Part shown: in pieces, positions 12,001 to 24,000 of the stretch
How positions within the stretch are numbered: the first letter of the stretch is position 1
Layout of the letters: the number at the start of each line of letters is the position of its first letter
Source: Marisa cornuarietis
Lineage: Eukaryota; Mollusca; Gastropoda; Architaenioglossa; Ampullariidae
Assembly (NCBI GenBank): GCA_004794655.1
Contig: SMMW01000634.1
Coordinates: forward strand, 1,026,501 to 1,090,500
DNA length: 64,000 nt
Reading direction: 5' to 3'
Notes under the pieces: model-generated
What the model was told of the DNA's origin: nothing
Seen by the model: only the letters and a program-made list of their open reading frames with translations
The model's database searches: none
Program-made: the position numbers and the translations under genes

Positions 12001-15000
12001 TCCTGTGCCATCAACGTTAAGTATTTTCCATTTGACACACAGAACTGCAGCCTTGAATATGCCTCGTGGACTTACGATGCCTATTCACTTAACCTATTAA
12101 CTCAAGGTGACAAGCAAGGTGACCTCACTAATTATATGAACAGTACAGAATGGCAGCTATTGGAATATCTACAAGAACGGCAGGTAAATAAGTTTTAAAA
12201 TGATAAGAATCTGAACTATTGTTATAGGAACTATGATGAACGTGTCAAAAGAAAGCAGCAGACTTAATGGGCAACATGAAAATTGATGAACACCACCAAA
12301 GGCAAAGGCATTCAAACAAAAATTGAAAACTAAGAGACACGGAGTATAGATGGTCGCAAGCTTCAAGAGTAAAAAATAATAGTAACAGATTAGAAAAATA
12401 CACAAACCTACAACAATGAGCATTTGATAAATCAGTAAATTACTATGCATTGACATTTACCTAACTCAATAATTACATCTAGTAGAATGTGAGGTAGCAC
12501 TGCTCTTAACAGACATTTACACAACTTACCTATTAAAGAAAGCGAATGGATGTTGAAAGCAGGAAAACGAAAGATAGGTACAGAGTAGGAGAATTGAGAA
12601 AAATAATAAACTATGCTCCACATGCCTGCATTATGTGTGTGGTTGTGTGTTGTGTGTGTGTGTGAGAGAGAGAGAGAGCAAGAGAAATGAACGTTTATAA
12701 ATGAAAATTGCATGTGTCCGTCTGTTTTTCACATTTTAATCACTTTTAATTGCTCTCCACACTCACAAACTTCCTCACCATACCTTCAAATCATCCCCTC
12801 TTTTTCAGTATATGTAAATGAATCAGAAAAGATGAGTAAACAAATATTTGAGTATAACTATGGATTTGAGAACATGGAAAGTTGTGTACATAAAAGTGTA
12901 CATCTCCCACTGTGTTTACGGATGTGTATCTATGGCTGTGCATGTGTGCAAACACACTTTTTCATAGTCTCTATGTTTCACATCATTCATTTAAGTCATT
13001 CCCTACAATGTGTAACACATAGCTTGTTTCTTTTGTGCAGGTGACAATCTTCTCATGTTGTGAAGAACCCTACATTTTCATCAACAACTACATATTGATA
13101 CGCAGACGACCATTGTTCTACGTTTTTAATATGGTGGTTCCTTGCTTACTTATAACTCTTGTGGCATTACTAGGTTTTTACATGCCTTCAGACTCCGGAG
13201 AAAAAATTTCAATGGGTATCACAACACTTCTTTCAATGACTGTCTTCTTGATGATTGTAGCTGACAAAATGCCACCAACTTCTGATGATCTTCCTTTGAT
13301 AGGTTTGTAGTGATGCCTTCTAATATCAATTAAAAATAAGTTCCACGTGGAGTAATTTCTTAACGCAACTTAAAAACTAAACTCAACTTTTGCTTACAGC
13401 AGGTGACATGATTGTTTAAATGAGCAAATGTTTTGCTTTACATAGGTCAACACTGGATAATTTTAGAAGTATATGCATGCAGTTGTGAAACAGTTCTCGC
13501 TGCTTTTTGTTAATATCACAAACATCTTGTTCTACTTCAACCTATGTGCAAACAACCAGTTTACCCTATGATATCACACACAAATAGAACTACTTCAATA
13601 CATCTTGCCTACACTACAGCTACTATTTCTATAGAGTATATAAAGATTGTTTCTTCTGATGACACTCAACCGTAATAAATATGGTATCAACACTGTATAC
13701 ATACTTGACAAAGTTCATAGTACTGAACGTTAGTCCACCTCTATTAGGCGTACTTGGATGGCTGCTATTGCCAACCAGTCCGATATATATTTTATATTCA
13801 TTATTGCCTCCAACAAACGCCGCAGTCGGTCTATTCTTATCTGTACTGCTGTTGAGCTGCAGATAGGATTATCTTCTGCTGGTGGTTTAACTTGTACTTC
13901 CCAGAGCGTTGCCATGCCGGTGCAGTTCGAAGGCTTCCTCCAACTCTTGGTCTGGTCAGTGGGCGTGGTCTGGGCTGGTCCGGCTTTGGCTCCTCATATC
14001 CAATACTAGCAGTGGAGATCTCTTGCTCCTCTTCCTGATTAGTCGCACCAGCTTCCTCATTGATGTCGCAGGTGCTTCGCTGTTGCCAGTGTCAATTGAT
14101 GTCACTGGAAGGGCTAGTATCTTGTCTTCAGATTTGGCTGAGTGCGTCAGTGCCGCTGGCCTTGCTACTCTCTGTTGTGTCTATGCGGCGGCAATCTCAC
14201 TGGCTATGCTTCATGGCCCAACGTTTAGTGCGTGTGTTGCCCTTCATGATCTACGAGGGCGTGGCGGAGCGAAAGTACATTTCTGACGTCTCACTACAAA
14301 CACTGGTATGTCCGTGTGGGATTTCCTGAGAACCACATACACCTCTAGTTTCAACTTGTCTGGCAGTTTACGCTAGCTGATGAGTTGAAAATGAATGATG
14401 TTAAATCTGAGGCCATGTGACTTCACGTGGACTGAGTAAATTGATTTGCCGGGCTTGTAGCGATGCAAAGCTCAGACAGATTCAGGCGAGGCCGCGAACA
14501 ACACGGTAGCAAAGAATGGCAATCTTGAATTCAATGCGAGCCAGAACTGGCAGCCAGTGCAGGTCACGCAGAAGTGGTTTGCCATGATCAGCCTCACCCT
14601 TGCGGAATACAGTGCTAGAAGAATTTTCTGAGCTCTGGAGCAGGTGTAGAAGTACCTAACCTATACTAAACAGTATGTATAAATTGTATGAAAAGATATA
14701 ATAGAAACATAATAATTATATACTATACAAAGCAAGGGAAAGTAATAAATAATAAGAAGCAGCAAACTCGACAGATGGAGGTTTTTCAAAAACTTATGAA
14801 CAGACCACTAATTCAAAAAAAGTAGCTGAAAATCAAGGATAACTTTTACCAAACTGCATTCGCTGTTTCAACATTCAAAAGAATTATAATCATGATACAC
14901 TCATATACACAAAAAGCAATCCAATATAAATATGAAACATTACTCTCGCTACTGTGTCTCTTTATAATAATGTATAGAAGATTGGTTTTAAATGCTGGGG

Positions 15001-18000
15001 ATAACTCTCCAGCATTTCGTAGCCTTGGAAGTATTTAAGAACACATGCATTCTCTTAAATTCTTTGTGTTCATTATACAATGTCACACAGTACAAGAAAA
15101 TGGCTGTTCTAAAAATGTTAGTGCACAGTCAACCTACTTCACTTTTAGAGTAGCTTTTACACAGTATGTGCTAGGGGGTATGTAGAATAGCCTTAACCGT
15201 AGGCACTTCTTTTCTCATTAATTTCTTGGTCACAAAGGCAAAATACAACTATAAGTGTACGCACGTGTGCAGATGAATACAGGTGGATGTTTGATGTGCT
15301 TTGCAGGTGTTTACTATGGGATTACTATTGCTATTGTGTCATTTGCAACGGCCATGACAGTCTTCACTCTCAACATCCACCACAAAGGAGCCCGGGGTCA
15401 TGAAGTTCCACCTTTAATAAAGAGGATCTTTTTTGGATTTGTGGCTAAGCTTCTTTTCATTCATCTGGATATAGTCGAGGAACCTGAGGCAAGGAAAGGA
15501 ATGGTAATCTGTTTATAGTGTGCTTTTAGATTTAAATGCTGTAAAAATCAGATAACTTTACTGCTAGACATGTTAATTATTCTCGATATACTGACACATA
15601 AGAGGTAAAGTGTTTTTAAAAACAACTTCTATATATCATAAAAATTCTCACTACTACCACTTCTAAAGGGCCTTTAAAGGAAAGACCATACCAAATGCAA
15701 AAGCATATATTGGTATTTTAGTTTGACTGTAATCAAAATCAGTGTTTTGTTTCCTGTCCACATGTACTCCCTTAGTTCTCATTCAACAAAAGGAAAATGT
15801 GATATCAAACAGAAGTAAAATTCCTGCGCTAAATGCAAGTGGCCCACTTCCATTTAAGGACAGACGCCGATGTCCTTCAAAGCCTTCCGTCTACAATCTG
15901 CGAACCTCCAAACCTACCAGTGCTAAGGGAAGGGGGTCAAGAGAACTGTACGCAATCAGAAGGGAGGGAAGACACCTGCCCTTAACGTCCCAGTGTGCTG
16001 CTCAAGCAGGGTAGAGCTACTGCTCTTTGCCAAAGAAAAGAAACAGCAAACAGTGCCAACATTACAGAACCATAAGTCTAATCAGCCATCCAAGCAAAGT
16101 TTTGCTGAAAATCTGGAATTACCTCAATATCAACCGGAGGAATTGCTTGCAGAAGAATAGGCTGGATTCATATCGACAGGAGCAGAGTTAAACAGATCTT
16201 CAACTGTCACATCCCGATAGATAATCATCTACAACACTAGCAGTATCTCTTCCACTTTCATCTACTTTTGATAGAGGTATTTGACAGAGTCTGGCACGAG
16301 GGGCTTTGACATGCGAGGCGAAAATTTAACATGTAAGTCAGCTTCGCTCAAGTCATCAAAGTGCTCATGGAGCGCAGTACTACTGGCTAGCCAAATTTTC
16401 CGCCCTAGATATCATGGATTCTCAATAAAACTTCAAACACCCTTCTTTTACACAACTGTGGAAATCCGTCAAGGGTGATCCAGATTGCCTATATTGTTCA
16501 CTAAATATTTCGAACACCCTACGAGAAACCCCTTACGTTCATCAACGATCTGATGGCAGGACCAATAACAAACTACAAGACCAACAGACTGACGGACACT
16601 GAAAATGCATATGGAATGGAGAACACCACTGATAAGAGCAAAATCATGGTTAACGGCAATGGCTAAACAGATTTACAGTATCAGTCAGAGGGTCAGCTGG
16701 CGAGTCTTATCTATTGTTGTGTCTATATGCTACTCCTAATGACCATTTCCGGCATTTCCGGCAAACTAGCATTAACCGTTCGTCAACTGGCTACCAATCA
16801 AGGGATGAATGGATGGACTCAGAAGAAGGTTGGTGGTTTGAGGCTTGCTCAAACAGAAAAACTTCATGTCTGCCTGTAAGAGACAGGTGATTCATGGCGA
16901 AGGAGACACGTGGAGTGTGCTTTCTTCTGCTGCGTGTTTATATTTTGGATGTGCGTGTACAGAATATCGAATGCACTTACAATGAAAATTTTCCCGACTT
17001 CTTCGTGAAAATGTATGCTTCCTCGGTTCCAGATTTGATTTTGTCTAGCAGTTTTATTATTTTTATCTTGTTTTTATAAAGAGCTTCGAGCCCTCTATAG
17101 AAAACATTATTATTATGCGCTGTGCACCAGACAATAACACATACTCACAGATTATCACTGATATGGCCGTGAGGCTGTGGTACATTCAATTGATTTGTTT
17201 ACCCACAGTTCCACTTTACTTATCTTGTATACCCTCAATGATTAGTATATAGCATGGGAGTACAATAAGCGTTGTCATGTAGTTATTCTGGTCAACTCTC
17301 GCATCTCACTAGGTTACAATATGTCAGCTTAGATCATTTGCACCAACCCCCTTGGGTTTTTTGGTTTATTTGTTCATTTGTTTTTCTACCAAAAGGGAAC
17401 AAAGAAATGTTTTACGAGATTTATGATTTATGTTTAAATGACTAAGACGTTGGCCAGGAATAAAGAGATTTAGAATGTTAATGACAGAAGTTTGGTGAGA
17501 GGAAAGAAATACAAATGTTAAATTCCTATAAATGGCAGAAGGAATGATGAATTTGTATGAACTTGCAACCAGATATGTGATGGGATGATAGGTACTTTCT
17601 TAAAGGGCTAATTGATGAATGCTGCTTACGCTACTGTATGCCATTCTCACAGCAGATGACTATATGGACTGGTGTGGTACACATTTTTTTCAGAATATTG
17701 TACTAATTTTCAGAGGGGGACAACCTCAGAGCTATGGGTTATATTATAAACACTCATTTATTCATCGCTTGACTGGTATTGGGAGCAGATTAATATACGC
17801 GGCAGCCGACAGCTGGCCACTCAGCCCTGTCTCGAGTGGTGGGGAGCAGGTTGAGGATTTCTCTCCAAAAAGATGTTTAACTGGAAAGGCGACAGGGGAC
17901 ACCCTTAACTGAAGACTTTTGTCTTGTAAAAGAAAGCTCCCGTTTGGTTGTCCAATAGGAATGTGCTCGTTGAGATGTTGTATAGCCCTTTGATGACTTT

Positions 18001-21000
18001 AACGAGGCTCATTATTATTCTTTATATATCGATTATTCTCAATAAGTTCTTAGCGTTTGCATTTAATTATTGGTTGCGTCCTTTAATGTCTCCTGTAATT
18101 TGTTTTCCACAAAATGAGCAAATATTTTACTTGCGTATTGCGGTCCTGGCACTAAAGCCACTCAATTTGCCGTTGGAACACACTCATACTTTTGTTTTTG
18201 CTCACATTTGGGGGAGGAAATAAAAAAAAAGAAAGAAGGAGAGGGTGTAAAACTTTTTTAATCCTCTCTGCCCCCCTGCCATTATGTGATGATATTCTGC
18301 GTAAGGTCTTCCTGGAAATTGTTAATGTATAGAGATAAAGGAATGGAAATTTCTTGAAGAGATTTACATGCAGATAAAGTTGCTTGCACGTTTACATGTA
18401 TTCGTTTTGCTTCACCCCTCGTCATCTAGTGAAGATTGTAGGCTTAAGTAGCATACAGATTATTTTTGAGTAAAACGTTTGTCTGCATCACAGTCCATCA
18501 TGTCCAGGGCGGCGAATTTACCTTCATAATAGGCCTTGAAGATTTCTGCAACGCCTGGGTCATGCAGCTTTTTCAAATCAAAGTGCATTCTCCCTGCCCT
18601 TTGCTAGTAGGCATCTGTGTCGCCTCTGGCGTTCCAGTCACCGAGTGCAGCGGGAATGTCCTTTTTTGGTACTGCTTTACAATTCTGTCTGGTTGTTTCC
18701 GTTCTTCTTCGGTGGAGTTTGGATAAACTTTGGGAAACGGATGTACCTGTTTTCCTGGTATCTTTTATTAAAAGGCCTACTTTGACCGGATCTTTAATCG
18801 CTTCCATTTTAGCCAAATCTGTAACAAGCCGTCTCCGACCACAAGGTCAGCGGCTTAGTTTATCATAAACAGGCTACAAGAGCACCAGGTCGATTATTAC
18901 TTCATTTTTTATCAAATTATCGACAGGCCTTCTTCCACCTTGACGTCCATTGTCTTTTTAGCGTTAACAGGCTGACTTGTGGCATAAGGTCTTTTATGCG
19001 GGCATTTGTAGAAGGGCACATCTAACAGTTATGGGGAAGTACATATCGTATATCCTCCCGTCTTGAAACTACATGTGGTGAGGCACAACCTACGATAATG
19101 TTATAGGTTTCTGGTGTCCGCCAACACACTTCGTGTCCTTGTATTATATTGTTTAGGATGGATTGTCTTGAAATATTTGAAATTGTGGTGGTAATCACAA
19201 ATATTGTACATAGAGGCTGACATTGTTGTTGTGAAAGAAACGTTAAAAAAGAAATATGGTGCATAAGAATACGAAGGTTTCTGAGTAAAACCCCGACATT
19301 TTAGTACCCAAGAGGTTACTACACGATTAATGAGGTAGTTGGACGGTATAGGCTTTCTGCCTCTCATTGAATCCTTTTATCTTCTCACCTCTCATTGGTC
19401 AGTTGACACTTTAAACAAGCGCTGGTACTGACGGCTGCAGGAAAGTCAAGTACAGCTGAGTTTTGTGGCGTGTTTTCTCATTTCATGTGTACTTATTCTG
19501 TGCACTATGCCAATCCACATCGTTTGTCAAACCTTACTCAATTGCTTGTAGTACGCCCTTTGTTTACGGTAAGTTTGTAGACAATGTCTCGATAAAAAAT
19601 TTAGCTCAGAATCATCTTTATTTTAATTTTTATTTTATCCCAAATGATATGGAACACCATGGCTTCTAATGAAATTCAATATAAAGGAAATCTCGGAAAA
19701 TATATCGACGTTATTAACAGTGATGACATTTGTTCATGTCACTGTCATTGACAGGCATCATCTGAGAGAAAGAGACAGATTGATTGATGAGAAAGTGAGG
19801 AGTTCAAGATCAGAGTACTTATTTTAGCAGCCAGTTAGAGAAAACGTATTCAAAAGAGGATTTCATCACACATGCATCACATCCACTTCTCTACATTAAC
19901 GATAGGGCTGTCAATTACTGATTTGAATAAGCATTACTTGAAAGAAGTGGCAGATCCAAGACTGACAATAAACTCACAGAATTGATGTAAATTCAAGGGC
20001 CACAAAGTTCCAGAAATGATTGCTTAAAACCGCTTTAAATTCGCTTAACAATGATATGCAGAGCAGTTTGATCAACCTTCTGACTACACACTTGAGCAAG
20101 ACATTCATATTTTCTTTGCCACGGAAACCTGGCTACATGACGGCGATTATCCCAGATGCAAAGAAATCACCTCGGCAGACTACAGGATCATGTCCTTTCT
20201 TTGAACTTTACGAGTGTGCCGTCTACAGGGATTGTCTTTATAGCTCTTCTTCTTTCTTTTACCCGTATCACCTTCAAGGCAGTGGAACTCACTCTTAACA
20301 CCACCTCGCCAGTCATTATTTTGTGCCTTTATAGTCTCTATCGAATGCCATAAACAGACTGCAAGATTTTGCTCTCTTCGAGAACCTGTACCTATGATCA
20401 TTACAACGTTAAAGCAAACAGTACCATTATATTTGGTGATTGTTCTACTAATGTTGGCATTCAGCGGGCCAAAGTTCTCCTAGATAGCTACAGTGCCTCA
20501 TATTGTCCATTTTTGGCTCACATGATTGTCATGGGTGTCGCAAACAATGGCAGTGAAGAAAATGAAGGAAGCTGAAGGCAGGACTGTAGACAACAGAGCA
20601 GAGGATCAAGTCCACGCTTGTTGACACAAGTGGATCCAGAAATGTTGCGAGGAAATAGTCCATAGAGCAAAAAGCGTTGCACAACTGCAGGGAAGTGGAG
20701 AATTAATCCAGCAAACGAAAAACTTGAGTCAAGATGGTGTAGATATGGCGTTTGAGACTGGTAGACGACGAATAAGACAGCAATATGGGATAGACTCAAG
20801 GAAACAGTCCAGAACAGTGGCAGGCGAAAGTAACTAAAAGCACAAATCGACAGTATTCAGTGGACACCAAACACGAAGAAAACCCAAAGGCGCTACAAGA
20901 AAAAAATTAAAAAAATAACAGGGAGAGCAAGTCCGCTCAAGCCGGTAAGGCAAAGGAGCAATACTGTCGTCAAACTCTTAGGGTACTGATCTCACTTATG

Positions 21001-24000
21001 AGCGTTTTTCTTGGTTCCCCTCTATTCTTCTCTTCCCACCCTTCATGACCCCAGAGTCATCCCTGAGATTTTTACCACTATAGACTTCATGCAGTGAGTC
21101 ATCACCAAGATTACTATAAAAACCTGTGAGCTATATACCCCGTGTCCACGGTTCTTCTTTCTGATTGTCTGTTGTGGGCCATTACTGGCATTATCAATAC
21201 CTCCTTGTCTTCTGGCCTTGTTCCAAACTGCCTCAAGATGGCCTTTATGCGCCCACTCCTACATAGTCTGATCTTTCTTTAGTCTAAGCTGCTAGAGCGC
21301 GTAATTCTTGATCAGTGAAAACCTTACTCGCCACTCTTTTCTGCCTGTAAGTCAATCTGCCTATCATCCTTATTGCGGTACAGAGACAGTTTTCTTCTGT
21401 CTCTCTGTTCTCACCTTATCTGTTACACTGACAACGGTCTAGTTTCGTTGCTTATCCTTGAATCGTCTGCTGCGCTTAATGCGTTTGACCAGGATATTCT
21501 GGTCAGTGTTAGGCATTCAAGACACAACCCTTTCCTGTTTCAGCAGCTACCATTGCGACAGATCTCAGACCGTTGTCATTGGTTTCCTTTACTCTCACTC
21601 TTTCCACGTCCTCTACGGCGTTCCCTAGTAATAGCCTGGGGCCTGTCTTCTATATTCTTCACACGCAGCCCCTGTCATTTGTCACAGAGCTCCATGACCT
21701 CCACTATTTCACTTTCGCCGATGGCATGTAAATGTAAGAAAGCTCCCCACCTACAGAAATTAATAGCCTTCTCTCCTCCATGTGCTATTCTGACATTCAG
21801 AACCGGATGACTGAAAATAAACTTAAGCTGAACCCTGACAAAACTGAAGCCATTTTTATTGGCACTAGACAGCACCGTTCCAGTTTTGCTCCTGTAATTT
21901 CCAAACGCCTGACGAGTCTTCATTACTGTGCTCTTGAGCATCTATCTTCGTGTCTTTAATGCACTATAAAAAATAATAATCACAGTATTTGTAAAGTGCT
22001 CACTCTTTCCAGAGCAATTGAAAGCGAAAACTTACACGCACATGTTCGCATGTCCATGCACTTCTACAAAATATACACAGATATATATATATATGTACAT
22101 AAGAAGATGTGTACGTGAAAAATAAGTATAAGGAATTGCATATAGCCCTATCCCTATAGCCCAGGAAGGTCAGCTCTACGAGAAGAGAAAGAGGTAACAT
22201 CTCAAGCAGGTTGCTGATAAATTCTGATGGGATATGTGCTCCAGGTGAATGGGGTGGAGACATAAAAGAAGCATGAACGAAAGGCACTAAATCTGCTCGA
22301 GGAATTTACAGGCGTCATGAATCAGACGAAACAATGTATAGATTTAGTGAAAGGAATAGGTAGGCGGGGCAGAGCCCTTTGACATTTGTAGCAGAAACGC
22401 AGATTTTGTATTGACTGCGTTGAGATACTGGAGCTAGCGGGCAGCAATGATAGGGATGAAGTGATCGGTTTTTTTGCTTCCTGAAAATGAGGCGAACAGC
22501 ATTGTTTTGAACACGTTGAACAACGTTCATGGAAGAGTAAAGAAAGCCAGAGAGAAGAGAATTGCGGTAGTCAATGCGAGAGAGAACAAGCAAAAGAATA
22601 CGTTTTAATGATAGCGTCAGTTTTTCCACATCTGACTAAAAGCAACAGAGATGCATGTTTGGCAGCCCAAGAGACAAAACGACGCATAGACAGTGCTGTC
22701 ATATATAACACCCTGGTTCTTGGCAGTCAGAAATAATAATTAAAGTACTGCCAAGTTAGGGAGCGAGAGGAGACCAAGCAAGCAGGTGGCGTGTCGATAA
22801 AAATGGCGTCGGTCTTTGTCGTCATTGAGTAGATTTGTTTGTTTGTTTGTTTTATTTTCATCACATTTTGACGTCCTTGTAGCAGATAGACAACCAAGAC
22901 AAGAACGTCCTACGTTCTTAGGCATGACATTGTCCTCGTCTTACAGCTTTGCGGCACGCCTCAACAAGAGAATCTGAGCGCACATCCGTCCAATACAGAA
23001 GAGAGTCGTCCGCGTAAAAATGGTGTGACAGGACGACATTGGTATGTGAACAAAGCAAAGGTGTTGAGAGCAAGAAAAAGAACGTCCAAGAACCAGTCCT
23101 CGAGGAACACTGCTTGTCAGTTCAACATGGCTGAACTGTGAATCATTGACGAGAACACTCTCTAGTCTATTGGAAACGTTAAAGAAAACGGACCAATAGT
23201 CTTGTCAGGGATGCTGAAAGAATGATGAATTCTGGTGACCAGGATGAAATGACCAATAGTGTCAAAAGCAGCGGCGACATCCAGGAAGAAATCGGGGACA
23301 GTTTTTCTGAATTATTTGAGGGAAAAAGTTCGTTTAGAATCCGAAGGAGATCAGATTCATTGTTATGTTATAAGAGGACTAAGTATTGAGTTGGAGAAGA
23401 ACAGTCTTCTCTAAAAATTTTGACAATAGACAGATTGAGAATGAGACGATAATTCTCAAGCTCGTTATATCAAGATCATATTTACTCAAGAGAGGGCGGC
23501 TGACAGTACGCTTGAATGTGTCGGGACAGATTCGGTTACCAAAAACAGTGTTCATGGTATCCGTGATTATAGCAATAATTTATGAAATACAATCATAGTA
23601 GAGAGAGCAGAGGATCAAGCTCACGCTTGGAGGAGATGGAGCATACAGCGTTGAGGTCTTCATTCTGAGTTGATAGGAGAGATGATTACCAGAGATGACC
23701 GGAACAGGTGAGTTAGGGAAAGAAAGAACTGAATCTAACTTATCAGGAAGGGTCTTACTTTTAAGGGGAAAATGAAAAAATCTGAATGTCTCTGGGTGAA
23801 CATTTTACGTTTTTTTAATCATAAAAGCTCCAAACGGATTCGCATAAGATGTTGTAATTTACAGAGTAGATACATTTTGCCGTTGTCTATCGATATCTTC
23901 AAAAGTCGTGAACCATTCGACACTGTCTTTAATATGAGAGCTGAAAACAGGCAGAATGTCTCTATCATGGTCTGACCTTCGAGACGATACCTAGACAGTT

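Noticed and set aside
13909..14329. Overlapping frames of 80-125 codons in the receptor intron
   Set aside because: They arise in a GC-richer repeat block, overlap in several frames and have no recognisable domain.
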